This document shows, in pieces, positions 17,729 to 26,032 of a DNA stretch of 41,366 bases. Under the pieces are notes generated by a model, which was not told the DNA's origin, did not search any database, and was given only the letters and a program-made list of their open reading frames with translations. Origin of the DNA: JAIBBG01 sp043748015 (GTDB taxonomy: Bacteria > Bacteroidota > Bacteroidia > Flavobacteriales_D > Sanyastnellaceae); contig JAYTOA010000025.1 of assembly GCA_043748015.1 (NCBI GenBank), forward strand, positions 1 to 41,366, given 5' to 3'. Both the position numbers and the translations under genes were made by a program. Position 1 is the stretch's first letter. Each line of letters begins with the position of its first letter.

Positions 17729-18463
17729 TTAATTGTCAAGCGATCCAAAAACTTTTCGCAAAATCTCGCTAACCCTTGCCGCAGGATCTTTTCTGATTTT
17801 CTTTTCTTCTGAGGCTACGTAGTGAAAGAGTCCGTCAAGAGCTTTTTGTGTGACGTATGCATTCAGATCGGGATTCACAGCTTGTCCACCAGTGAAGATA
17901 GTCGATGTGTTATAAGCTGATGCCAGAGGCTCGTAAAAACTTGTGAGATTCACTTCATCAATGGCTTTCTGAACGATGGGTGAAAATTTAGTGGTCAATT
18001 CTGTTCTTGTTGCATTGTTCAAGTATGTTGTCGCCGCTGTGCTATCACCTTTGAGTATTTTGAAGCCATCCTCAATGGTCATTTGTGTAATTGCGTTGAC
18101 AAAAACTGACGTGGCCTCTTTGGCGGCGCGCTCTGCAGCGCGATTAAGGTTCATTTCAAACTTTTCTACTTGCGCATTTAAACCAAGATTGAGGGCAGTG
18201 GTTTTTACTTTTTCAGCTTCTGCCGGGAAAGGAATTTTGATCAATGGATTCTTCCAGAAACCATCTGTAACTGAAGTGAAATTAACTGCTTTTCCCGTTC
18301 CCACTTTCAACGCTTCTCGCAATCCTTCAATCACCTCAGCATTGCTCAGGGCAGGCGAGGAGGGAATGCCATTTAAGATTCCTCCAACCATTGCAGGATC
18401 ACATGAGATGAATGAGACCATTATTGAAAGTGCTAAAGCGTATAATGACAGTCGTAGTTTCAT
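17729..18463 (-). CDS. DUF4197 family lipoprotein
   Basis: A 244-residue protein with an N-terminal signal and lipobox-like FISC (C21), followed by Asp at +2. The remainder is mostly helical. It contains NAEVIEGLREALKVGTGKAV near residue 41 and VTQKALDGLFHYVASEEKKI near the C-terminus, the pattern I associate with DUF4197. The family's function is unknown. It is probably anchored in the periplasm or outer membrane. ATG start at 18461-18463. The neighbouring secreted-protein genes are on the same strand, 97 bases upstream. Confidence 0.85.
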   Translation of the reverse strand: MKLRLSLYALALSIMVSFISCDPAMVGGILNGIPSSPALSNAEVIEGLREALKVGTGKAVNFTSVTDGFWKNPLIKIPFPAEAEKVKTTALNLGLNAQVEKFEMNLNRAAERAAKEATSVFVNAITQMTIEDGFKILKGDSTAATTYLNNATRTELTTKFSPIVQKAIDEVNLTSFYEPLASAYNTSTIFTGGQAVNPDLNAYVTQKALDGLFHYVASEEKKIRKDPAARVSEILRKVFGSLDN

Positions 18464-18560
18464 GGTTTTTCTTTAAGAAATATAATAATAAGAAGTAGAC
18501 TAACAGATTGTGTCCAACCCTTTACAGCATTGTTGACTTGGCGTAAAAGAACTTAGCGTC

Positions 18561-19160
18561 TCACTTCTTTTTCTTCGAACCGCAGGCGAACGTAAGGTCA
18601 TGCAAAGTATAAGATTCACCGGCTGCTGTTTTACCCATCACAGATATTTTACCATCCACTTCACCTGCTGTGGTAAGTTGCATCAGCAATAGTCGCTTGT
18701 CTTCTTTTGCCCACGCCTGTTGATCTGTTGGAATGCAAAACCAAGCACCGTCTTTTTTTACCTTGATGGCTCCGCCTGATTTCTCGAATTCATCGAAGTT
18801 CACATTAAGCACGGAAACATTGTTGTCATAATTGTCTACAGCACCGATTGTCACCCATGAATCGTAACGAAGAGAATCATTTTCTCCGGCTTCTTTGCGA
18901 TTGGAATTTTTTGAAAATGCACCGCCTCTTTTTGACTGAAAAAAGGGTTTCGTGCTTTTTATTTCGAGCGTGTGTGTTGAATCTCCGAAAATGACATAAA
19001 TCTGATCCTTCACATTCGTCATTTCGGCAAATACACGATAGGTTCTTCCAGGAACTTTGCCTTCGTTGTCTACTTCCTGAACTGACAATTGTTTGATTTG
19101 AGTTAAGGCCATTAGCGGTGACAAAGCACCTATCAGCACTATCAATACTTTTTTTCTCAT
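18561..19160 (-). CDS. Hypothetical secreted protein, third gene after the type B protein
   Basis: A 199-residue protein with a signal peptide (about 1-20, VLIVLIGALSPLMALTQ) and a beta-rich body. It contains the stretch GRTYRVFAEMTNVKDQIYVI and a Lys-rich C-terminus (ACGSKKKK). I do not recognise a named family. It starts 16 bases after the PorP/SprF-like gene, so it probably belongs to the same operon as that gene and the SprB-repeat protein. A part in surface display or secretion is a guess from position only. Confidence 0.75.
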   Translation of the reverse strand: MRKKVLIVLIGALSPLMALTQIKQLSVQEVDNEGKVPGRTYRVFAEMTNVKDQIYVIFGDSTHTLEIKSTKPFFQSKRGGAFSKNSNRKEAGENDSLRYDSWVTIGAVDNYDNNVSVLNVNFDEFEKSGGAIKVKKDGAWFCIPTDQQAWAKEDKRLLLMQLTTAGEVDGKISVMGKTAAGESYTLHDLTFACGSKKKK

Positions 19161-19176
19161 TTGAATTTACTTCAGA

Positions 19177-20142
19177 TTACTTTGCTTTTACCACGCGATT
19201 TCTGTCAACCATGCGTGGACCGAGCGCCCCGCGTGCAACATACTTGCCACGTTTGCCGGGGATGATATAGCCGAGTAATACTTCATGCGTGTATGGACTC
19301 ATTACTTTGGCCGTGGATGTGGTAAAATCAAATGAATAGCCAAGGAAGAAATTGTCATAGAATGCACCAAGGTTTAGTGCGATGGCATCGTTGTGTCGGT
19401 AAGTAAAACCACTCCAGAAAGTTTCCTGATAACCAACTTTTACATTGATGTCAATTTGCACAGGAGTCACAGGAGTCAGCTTGAGAAGGGCGCTTGGCTG
19501 AACATCCCAATCGCTGTTCACTTCATATTTATATGATCCCATGAACTGAAAGTGACGGATGTTGCGGTTGCTGCTATCATTGGGGCTTTCGAGCTTCAAC
19601 TTTGTTCCTATTAACTGTGGAATACTCATGCCGAAATAATAGTCTTCACCATAAACCATCATTCCGAAATTGGCATCAACATTTAAATGAGATTCTACCT
19701 GCATATTGTTAAGCGCCAAATCACTTTGATCATAAACAACAAGTTTCGAATTGTCGAATTTGTATTGATTAGCAGAAAGACTTATACCAAAACTCACAGC
19801 GTCGTAATTGTTCAGGTCGATGTGATATGCACCCGTTCCTTCTATTCCGGTTTTCGTAATAGCACCGCCGGTATCATCTCTGGAAATGATGGCTCCAAAA
19901 CCTGAATTCTTTGGACCTTGCATATGTGCGCTCGCCATCATCGTAACTGGAGCGCCTTTGAATCCTGCCCATTGATTTCTATACGAAAGGAAAATCGGAA
20001 TCTGATTCAATGTTCCCGCTACGGCGGGATTGACTAGATATGGATTGAATGCGAATTGTGTTCTTCGCGTTATCTGCTGTGAGAAGGAATCAGTTGCAGC
20101 AAGAAAGAAGAGAAATGCGAAAGTGAAGTAAATCTTTTTCAT
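19177..20142 (-). CDS. PorP/SprF family T9SS membrane protein
   Basis: A 321-residue outer-membrane beta-barrel protein with a signal peptide (about 1-21). The start of the mature part, RRTQFAFNPYLVNPAVAGTL (about 26-45), is a hallmark of this family, as is the later FWSGFTYRHNDAIALNLGAF. Members of the family assist secretion or anchoring of large adhesins through the type IX system (SprF with SprB in Flavobacterium). Here it follows the type B SprB-repeat protein by 11 bases, so it is likely dedicated to that partner. Many Bacteroidota carry several paralogues, so the core symbols porP or sprF are not assigned. Confidence 0.93.
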   Translation of the reverse strand: MKKIYFTFAFLFFLAATDSFSQQITRRTQFAFNPYLVNPAVAGTLNQIPIFLSYRNQWAGFKGAPVTMMASAHMQGPKNSGFGAIISRDDTGGAITKTGIEGTGAYHIDLNNYDAVSFGISLSANQYKFDNSKLVVYDQSDLALNNMQVESHLNVDANFGMMVYGEDYYFGMSIPQLIGTKLKLESPNDSSNRNIRHFQFMGSYKYEVNSDWDVQPSALLKLTPVTPVQIDINVKVGYQETFWSGFTYRHNDAIALNLGAFYDNFFLGYSFDFTTSTAKVMSPYTHEVLLGYIIPGKRGKYVARGALGPRMVDRNRVVKAK

Positions 20143-20153
20143 ATGCTTCTACC

Positions 20154-23100
20154 TTAATATTTAATGGTAACTGTTCCCATGATTACTTCTTTGTCAGCGG
20201 CATAATCAATGGTGAAATAATAGTCTGCAACCGGTAACAATTCTCCCTGATAACGTGCATCCCATCGTGTGCTGTAGCCATTTGATGAGAACACATTTTG
20301 TCCCCAGCGGTTATAGACATTGATCTTGGCCTGACTATAAAATTCAAGACCACCTAGAATCCATTCGTCATTCACACCATCACCATTTGGAGTGATAGCA
20401 GTAGCTATAAAGAAACAACCCAAAGTTCCTTCTACGAAAACGGATGTGGTCAATGTGCATCCAATATTGTCAGTTACAATAACGGTGTATTGTTGATTTG
20501 ATGAAAGCCCGGCTGCCGTTGCAGTGATTTGATCATGCGGATCATCCCATAAATAGCTGATGGGTAGAAATCCATTTTGCACAGCTACAGTTGCTGTTCC
20601 GTCTAATTCATTCCAACAGGTCTCAGGTGATGAGAAAACACTCATCACCATGTCGGTAATGATATCGGGAACTATTTCGAGTGTATCGCTCAAGATACAA
20701 TTCTGTGAATCGATCAACTGAAAATAAATTACAGTTTCGCCCAATCCCGACAAACTATAATTGGCGCTGTCAATATTCAACACATTGGTTGAAGATGGTT
20801 CTACAAAGAATGTCAGCGCACCGGTTCCTCCGGATAGTTCCACGAGAGCCGAACCGTCAAACATACCTGTGCATGTGGGTGCATCTAGCAAAGTGTTTAT
20901 CACAAGTGGATCGGGTTGTGTAATTTCAAACTCTAAAGTATCCGCACATTGGAAAAGATCCGTCACAACTAAGTTGTATTGGTTAGCACACAGCGAGTTT
21001 AAAAAACCATTTACCGGACCAACAGTTCCGGTAGGTAACAATTGATATTGGTAAGGAACAGTTCCACCCGCAACGACATAGTTTAATCTACCGTCGCAAT
21101 AGCCACCGCATGTAGCCGGAATGTTCAGTAGTGTAGTAACTTTGAGTGAATCCGGTTGATTAACAATTACATCACCTGTCGTAAAACATCCATTCGCATC
21201 GGTAACTGTGAACGAATAGTTTCCTTGCGCGAGATCAGTAATAGTGTAAGGCGCTATCGAATCACCTGGCGTAATCACTATCGGTTCAGTGCCACCAATA
21301 ACGCTTACTGCTACACTACCATCACTTAGTCCAAAGCAAGTCACACTTGTAGGGGTAAGCGTTAATTGCATTTCATCCGGAGTCGTAATAATTAAATTAT
21401 TGAGTGTCTTAGGACAACTGGTTTCATCCGTAATTAATACGTTGTAGGTGCCGGCACACAAATCGGTGAAAGTCGCGTCATTGCCACTGCAAGGTGCAGT
21501 GCAATTCCCAGAGTTGGGAGCAAGCTGATAAGAGAAGTTTCCGAAACTGCCGTCAACGTTTGTGATCTGAATTTGTCCATCGCATTGTCCGAAACATGTC
21601 ACGGGAACCAATTCCAATTCGTAAGTGATATCTGTTGGCTGCATCACTTCAAGTGTGTCCTGAATCTGACAATTATTGCCATCGATTGTTGTCACCACAA
21701 TTTCGTTGGCGCAAAGTGCATCAAGATTTACCGGACCACCGTTGAGTATTGCGCCTGTTGTAAGAAATGGAACCTGACCTCCTGTGATTTGAGTTGCGAT
21801 ACTTCCATTGCATAGGCCGAAACAGGTTACATCCGTAACGGTATATTCTATCAAAAATTCATCAGGTTCGGTAACTTCAAACGACGCTGTAAGCGTACAA
21901 TTATTGGCATCAGTGATTTCTGCATCATAGGTTCCACCATCTAGATCAGATATGCTAATGTTAAGTGGAGATACACCAATTATTTGGTCGTACGGAGCCG
22001 TGTTGAAGAACCAATCGGCTGTGATATTGCCGGTTCCACCAGTGACATTTCCAACTATAGAACCGTTATCATCATTGTAACATAAGTTGGATGTAACAAT
22101 CGGATTGTACATCAGTTGGGGAGGACATGAAACCTGAATCAACTCAGATACCTGACAACCATTTGCATCGGTAGCAAGGCCATTGTACGGTCCGCAAGCG
22201 AGATTTGAAAGCACATCACCGCAATTGTGAGCCACTCCATTCACCAAAACATTGATAGTGCCCGTGCCGCCTGAGCAAGTAAGACTTATTGATCCGGTAG
22301 TTTCTCCAAAGCATTGAACATCGGAAAGCAATTCAGCATCGAATACAAGTGGGGTTGGGTCAATAACGTTGAACAAGTCAGTGGTATCGCGACATCCAAC
22401 GCTATCAATCATGGTGATGTAATAACTGCCTGCTGGAATTGGTGAAACAGATAATCCGTTATTCTGGTTGGTGAACGTGTTGATTAATGCATTGCTTGAA
22501 TTGTAAAGCATAAAATTAATCGGGCCATTTCCACCATCGTCAAGCGTAACTGTCGCATCATCACCTGCGCACAACGCCGGAGTGACTGTTGCCGTGTTAT
22601 CCATCACGTTGGCCAGGCAAGGCATTTCTGCTCCGAAACAAATGTCGAGCGCCACTTGATCAACACTTGCTTGATTGATGTATTGAATATTGACACAACC
22701 TGTCCAGTCGCCACAAGTTGTAAATTGACCAATTAGAACGCGGCTATTACCATCAGCATGCGAAATTGAAGTTGGGTACGGTTGAAAACAAGAGGCAGAA
22801 AATATTGCCGCTTCATCCCAGAAAAATGTTCCACCATCGTAATAGTTAGCATCCGATGGACCTTCGAAAGCACTTAGCCATGCAGGACATTGACTCACGG
22901 CACCAATGAGATCACAGCCCGGCTGACTGCCACAAATTTTTCCGATAGTTAAAAATGAATCAAATTGACTAGTAGGTACGATCGCGGGATAGAGGCAAGA
23001 TTGATTGTATCCATAGGCACCGCTAAGCTCGTGTTGAAATAGTCCACATGGAAATTCAAAGTGAAGCGTTGAGTCTGCATCTTGAACACAATCAAAAGGT

Positions 23101-23327
23101 GATTCTGCAGCAAAAAGACCCGTAAGATAATTGTCTTGATTGGCGAATTGTACATAGACCTTATATGTAACATAACCAGTAAGGTCGTGCCCGGCTTCAC
23201 CGTAATTGCCATAGTGAACAATTGTTTCAATATGAATTGGTGGATTGGCAAGTTGAGCATGTGACGTATTTGCCAATGTTCCCAAAATGCATCCAATAAC
23301 CACTTTCAGGTAGAAATGCTTCATCAT
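20154..23327 (-). CDS. Secreted SprB-repeat protein with T9SS type B C-terminal domain
   Basis: A 1057-residue exported protein. After a signal peptide (about 1-25) comes a Cys-rich N-terminal domain (about 25-240), then about nine tandem repeats of roughly 70-80 residues. Each repeat opens with a TCFG-like Cys motif (for example SVTCFGLSDGSVAVSVIGG) and contains a DANGC-like core. These are SprB/PKD-type beta repeats. The last about 85 residues (ITPNGDGVNDEW, INVYNRWGQNVF, then YYFTIDY) form the gliding-motility-associated type B sorting domain. The start is taken at ATG 23325-23327; a longer reading would need TTG at 23345, and ATG at 23324 is an alternative. It is the first gene of an apparent three-gene unit with the PorP/SprF-like gene. 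Likely a surface adhesin. Confidence 0.93.
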   Translation of the reverse strand: MMKHFYLKVVIGCILGTLANTSHAQLANPPIHIETIVHYGNYGEAGHDLTGYVTYKVYVQFANQDNYLTGLFAAESPFDCVQDADSTLHFEFPCGLFQHELSGAYGYNQSCLYPAIVPTSQFDSFLTIGKICGSQPGCDLIGAVSQCPAWLSAFEGPSDANYYDGGTFFWDEAAIFSASCFQPYPTSISHADGNSRVLIGQFTTCGDWTGCVNIQYINQASVDQVALDICFGAEMPCLANVMDNTATVTPALCAGDDATVTLDDGGNGPINFMLYNSSNALINTFTNQNNGLSVSPIPAGSYYITMIDSVGCRDTTDLFNVIDPTPLVFDAELLSDVQCFGETTGSISLTCSGGTGTINVLVNGVAHNCGDVLSNLACGPYNGLATDANGCQVSELIQVSCPPQLMYNPIVTSNLCYNDDNGSIVGNVTGGTGNITADWFFNTAPYDQIIGVSPLNISISDLDGGTYDAEITDANNCTLTASFEVTEPDEFLIEYTVTDVTCFGLCNGSIATQITGGQVPFLTTGAILNGGPVNLDALCANEIVVTTIDGNNCQIQDTLEVMQPTDITYELELVPVTCFGQCDGQIQITNVDGSFGNFSYQLAPNSGNCTAPCSGNDATFTDLCAGTYNVLITDETSCPKTLNNLIITTPDEMQLTLTPTSVTCFGLSDGSVAVSVIGGTEPIVITPGDSIAPYTITDLAQGNYSFTVTDANGCFTTGDVIVNQPDSLKVTTLLNIPATCGGYCDGRLNYVVAGGTVPYQYQLLPTGTVGPVNGFLNSLCANQYNLVVTDLFQCADTLEFEITQPDPLVINTLLDAPTCTGMFDGSALVELSGGTGALTFFVEPSSTNVLNIDSANYSLSGLGETVIYFQLIDSQNCILSDTLEIVPDIITDMVMSVFSSPETCWNELDGTATVAVQNGFLPISYLWDDPHDQITATAAGLSSNQQYTVIVTDNIGCTLTTSVFVEGTLGCFFIATAITPNGDGVNDEWILGGLEFYSQAKINVYNRWGQNVFSSNGYSTRWDARYQGELLPVADYYFTIDYAADKEVIMGTVTIKY

Positions 23328-23481
23328 AAGTTGGTTTGCTTTCAATTAAGTCGCGATGATATTACTCAACGTTGCTTATCGGCTCGGCGGTTTTGTGAGC
23401 GGTGCGAATGTAATAAAGTCTTGTGTTGAATCAAATCTTGATTTTCTGTCCTTATAATGACCGCTACTCAGGGTCAAGACC

Positions 23482-24105
23482 TTAAACCATGGGAGCATAA
23501 ATCAATTTTTTCGTTTCGAAAAATTCTGTTGCAAACCATTCATGGATGTCATAGCTCTCTATGGCTTTTGAAAGTCCCGATAACTCTAGCAATAAATCTC
23601 CTCCCTTGAGGCAAATGAGACCGTTAGGCAATGCATTGATCTGTTTACTCTTGATCTTATTTCTGCTCCATTGAATCAATATGCTCATTTCTGCCACGGC
23701 TCTGCTTACTACAAAATCGAATTTCTGGTTGATGGATTCTGATCTTGTATGAATCGCCGTGAAATTTTTCAAACCAAGCGCGTTGCCGACTTCATTGACA
23801 ACCTTGATTTTTTTTCCAATAGAATCTGTCAAAGTGAAATGAACGTCGGGCATCATGATGGCCAATGGAATTCCCGGAAAACCACCACCTGTGCCAACAT
23901 CTAAAATGGTAGAACCCGGATTGAATTGGATGAATTTGTAAATGGCCAGACTATGCAATACGTGTCGCTCGTAAATTGAATCGATGTCCTTTCTGCTAAT
24001 TACATTGATTTGCGCATTCCATAGATTATACAATGAAGAAAGCTGGTTGAATTGTTCAAACTGCTTTGCTGTGAGTAACGGAAAATATTTTTGAATCAAT
24101 TCCAA
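23482..24105 (-). CDS. rsmG: 16S rRNA (guanine(527)-N(7))-methyltransferase
   Basis: Methylates G527 of 16S rRNA in the 530 loop using S-adenosylmethionine, 207 residues. The family signature NVISRKDIDSIYERHVLHSL (about 35-54) is followed by the SAM-binding motif LDVGTGGGFPGIPLAI (about 68-83) and later FDFVVSRAVAEM. The start appears to be TTG (24103-24105); no in-frame ATG lies near, and the N-terminus matches the family length. It follows the sigma-factor gene by 86 bases on the same strand. Confidence 0.96.
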   Translation of the reverse strand: MELIQKYFPLLTAKQFEQFNQLSSLYNLWNAQINVISRKDIDSIYERHVLHSLAIYKFIQFNPGSTILDVGTGGGFPGIPLAIMMPDVHFTLTDSIGKKIKVVNEVGNALGLKNFTAIHTRSESINQKFDFVVSRAVAEMSILIQWSRNKIKSKQINALPNGLICLKGGDLLLELSGLSKAIESYDIHEWFATEFFETKKLIYAPMV

Positions 24106-24191
24106 AAGATAATTTTTACAGAAAGGAAAAATGAATCGAATATTAGATCGATGAAGCGCTTAAGAAAAATGAAAGAGACAGTTAATGCTTT

Positions 24192-24800
24192 TCAATAAGA
24201 ATCTTTCGTACTCTGCATCATCTGGAAAAGAAATTCTCTGGCTCTGAATAGCTGTGCTTTTACAGTACCGAGAGGAAGTTTCAGTTCCTCTGCAATTTCC
24301 TCGTAAGCCATCTCATCAAAGTATCGCAGTTCTACAAGCCTTTTGTAACGAGGCTTTAGTTTGTCAACGATTTCGCGCATCTTGCTGATGCGCTCTTCTT
24401 TTTGCAATGCTTCAGCTGGATCGAGAACGCTGTCTTTAATACTTACTTCTATAGTATCGCCATCATCTGTAGTAAAACCTTGATCGATGGAAATAGCGCG
24501 AATTCTTTTCTTGCGAATAAAGTCGATGCAATTATTAGAAGCTATTTTGAAAAGCCACGTTGAAAATGCAAACTGCGGCGTGTATTGCTCCAATCGCTTG
24601 AAAGCCTTGCCGAACGCTTCGATGGTCAAATCATCAGCGTCATCTTTGTTGTTGACCATTTTGAGCAACATGAAGTATATCGGCTCGCGATATCTCTGCA
24701 TGAGTTCTGCATAAGCTTTCTGATTTTTTTCGCGCAGTGCTTTCTGCACGAGCTTATAATCATACTGGCCTTTTTCCGATAGGTGTTCAATCAGTTCCAT
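24192..24800 (-). CDS. RNA polymerase sigma factor, ECF-type sigma-70 family
   Basis: A 202-residue sigma factor with only regions 2 and 4. Region 2 (about 27-100) includes DADDLTIEAFGKAFKRL and FSTWLFKIASNNCIDFIRKK. Region 4 (about 140-195) includes YFDEMAYEEIAEELKLPLGT with the helix-turn-helix VKAQLFRARE. Such factors redirect RNA polymerase to stress or envelope regulons. Its start overlaps the end of the glycosyltransferase gene by 10 bases, so the two are translationally linked. No anti-sigma gene is adjacent, so the control mode is unknown. Confidence 0.93.
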   Translation of the reverse strand: MELIEHLSEKGQYDYKLVQKALREKNQKAYAELMQRYREPIYFMLLKMVNNKDDADDLTIEAFGKAFKRLEQYTPQFAFSTWLFKIASNNCIDFIRKKRIRAISIDQGFTTDDGDTIEVSIKDSVLDPAEALQKEERISKMREIVDKLKPRYKRLVELRYFDEMAYEEIAEELKLPLGTVKAQLFRAREFLFQMMQSTKDSY

Positions 24801-25921
24801 TTCTGAGGTTTTCTCATCAGGTTAGTAAAATACAATCCGAGGTTAAGCATGTGCAAATGAATTTCCAGTGGAAGTGCCAACCATACGATGTCGCGGCTCA
24901 CTCCAAGTCGCACTGAAACCCTGTGCAAAATACTCAATTGAATGACGTACCTCAGAAAAATCAAACCACTTACTAACAACGTCCATGTTTGGAAAATCAT
25001 AGCCCCACCAAAGCCCAGCATCATAAACAAAAAACTCAAGGGCCACAGCGCAAGGAGCCTTTTGTTGCCGCCTTTGTAATGTGGTAGGGTGGTGAAATGT
25101 CTTCGCTTTTGTACAAACCAATTCTGCCAGGTTTCTTTTGGTTCAGAAATTGTTTGCGACTCTGGAGCTGCTACAACAATTGTATTGTGCGCATTGGCGA
25201 CTTGATTGACAAACAAATCATCATCGCCGCTGGCAATTCCATAATGACTTTTGAATCCGCCAACTTTGAAAAAAAGTTCTTTGGTATAGGCGAGATTTCT
25301 TCCTACGCCCATGTAAGGTCTTCCTGCTTTCGCAAAACCAAGATAATGCGCTCCTATCATTAGTGTGTCAAACCGAATGATTCTGTTGAGCCATCCCGGA
25401 TGCCGGTGGTATGGAGAAAAGCCAAGTGACAATTGCTTCTTGTCGTCCATGTGATCGGTCATTTCTTTGATCCAAGAATTTGACAATGGATAGCAATCCG
25501 CATCTGTAACCAAAATGATGTCGTGCTTGGCTGCCTTGATACCTAAAGTTAACGCGAATTTTTTGCCTTGCATGTTTTGTTTTTCTTCATCAAGGTTTAC
25601 AATTTTGATGCGAGGATATCTAAGGCTTAAAGCTTTGAGAATGGCTTCTGTGTCATCCCAGCTGCTGTCATTCACTATCACCAATTCAAAATCAGGATGG
25701 TCCTGATCCATGATGATTGGAATGTTTTGCATGAGATTTTTCTCTTCGTTGCGCGCGCTGATCACAACCGAGACGGGTTTCACATTCACTTCATTTTTTG
25801 GCGTGACATGCGATGCTCTTAAAAAATATTGAAGCATATAAAATAGCTGGATAAACCATGCTGTCGTGCATACTGCAAAACAAATCACCCCCACTAAATG
25901 CTGCTGAATGTATTCGACCAT
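24791..25921 (-). CDS. Family 2 glycosyltransferase, membrane-anchored
   Basis: A 376-residue inverting glycosyltransferase. An N-terminal membrane segment (about 8-32) is followed by a GT-A domain. This starts VSVVISARNEEKNL (about 48-61), contains VNDSSWDDT and the metal-binding region VTDADCYP (about 137-144), and ends with the GDDDLFVNQ and QKRRH acceptor motifs. Two or three further hydrophobic segments follow (about 290-345). It probably adds sugars to a membrane or envelope glycan; donor and acceptor cannot be read. ATG start at 25919-25921. It overlaps the sigma-factor gene, an unusual pairing. Confidence 0.9.
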   Translation of the reverse strand: MVEYIQQHLVGVICFAVCTTAWFIQLFYMLQYFLRASHVTPKNEVNVKPVSVVISARNEEKNLMQNIPIIMDQDHPDFELVIVNDSSWDDTEAILKALSLRYPRIKIVNLDEEKQNMQGKKFALTLGIKAAKHDIILVTDADCYPLSNSWIKEMTDHMDDKKQLSLGFSPYHRHPGWLNRIIRFDTLMIGAHYLGFAKAGRPYMGVGRNLAYTKELFFKVGGFKSHYGIASGDDDLFVNQVANAHNTIVVAAPESQTISEPKETWQNWFVQKRRHFTTLPHYKGGNKRLLALWPLSFLFMMLGFGGAMIFQTWTLLVSGLIFLRYVIQLSILHRVSVRLGVSRDIVWLALPLEIHLHMLNLGLYFTNLMRKPQKWN

Positions 25922-25986
25922 GTTTATCGTCCGCTTCCTTTCTTTTTGCGGGGTCGAAATTATTGGTGATGGGCAGCCGTAAAAAG

Positions 25987-26013
25987 AAAAAGGCCGCAGT
26001 TAGCGGCCTTTTT
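25987..26013 (-). terminator. Terminator after the secreted protease gene
   Basis: An 11-bp stem (25987-25997 with 26003-26013; arm AAAAAGGCCGC) with a 5-base loop and a T-rich tail on the minus strand. It lies 20 bases past the protease stop. Confidence 0.9.
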
Positions 26014-26032
26014 ATTCACACTTGGTATTTAA

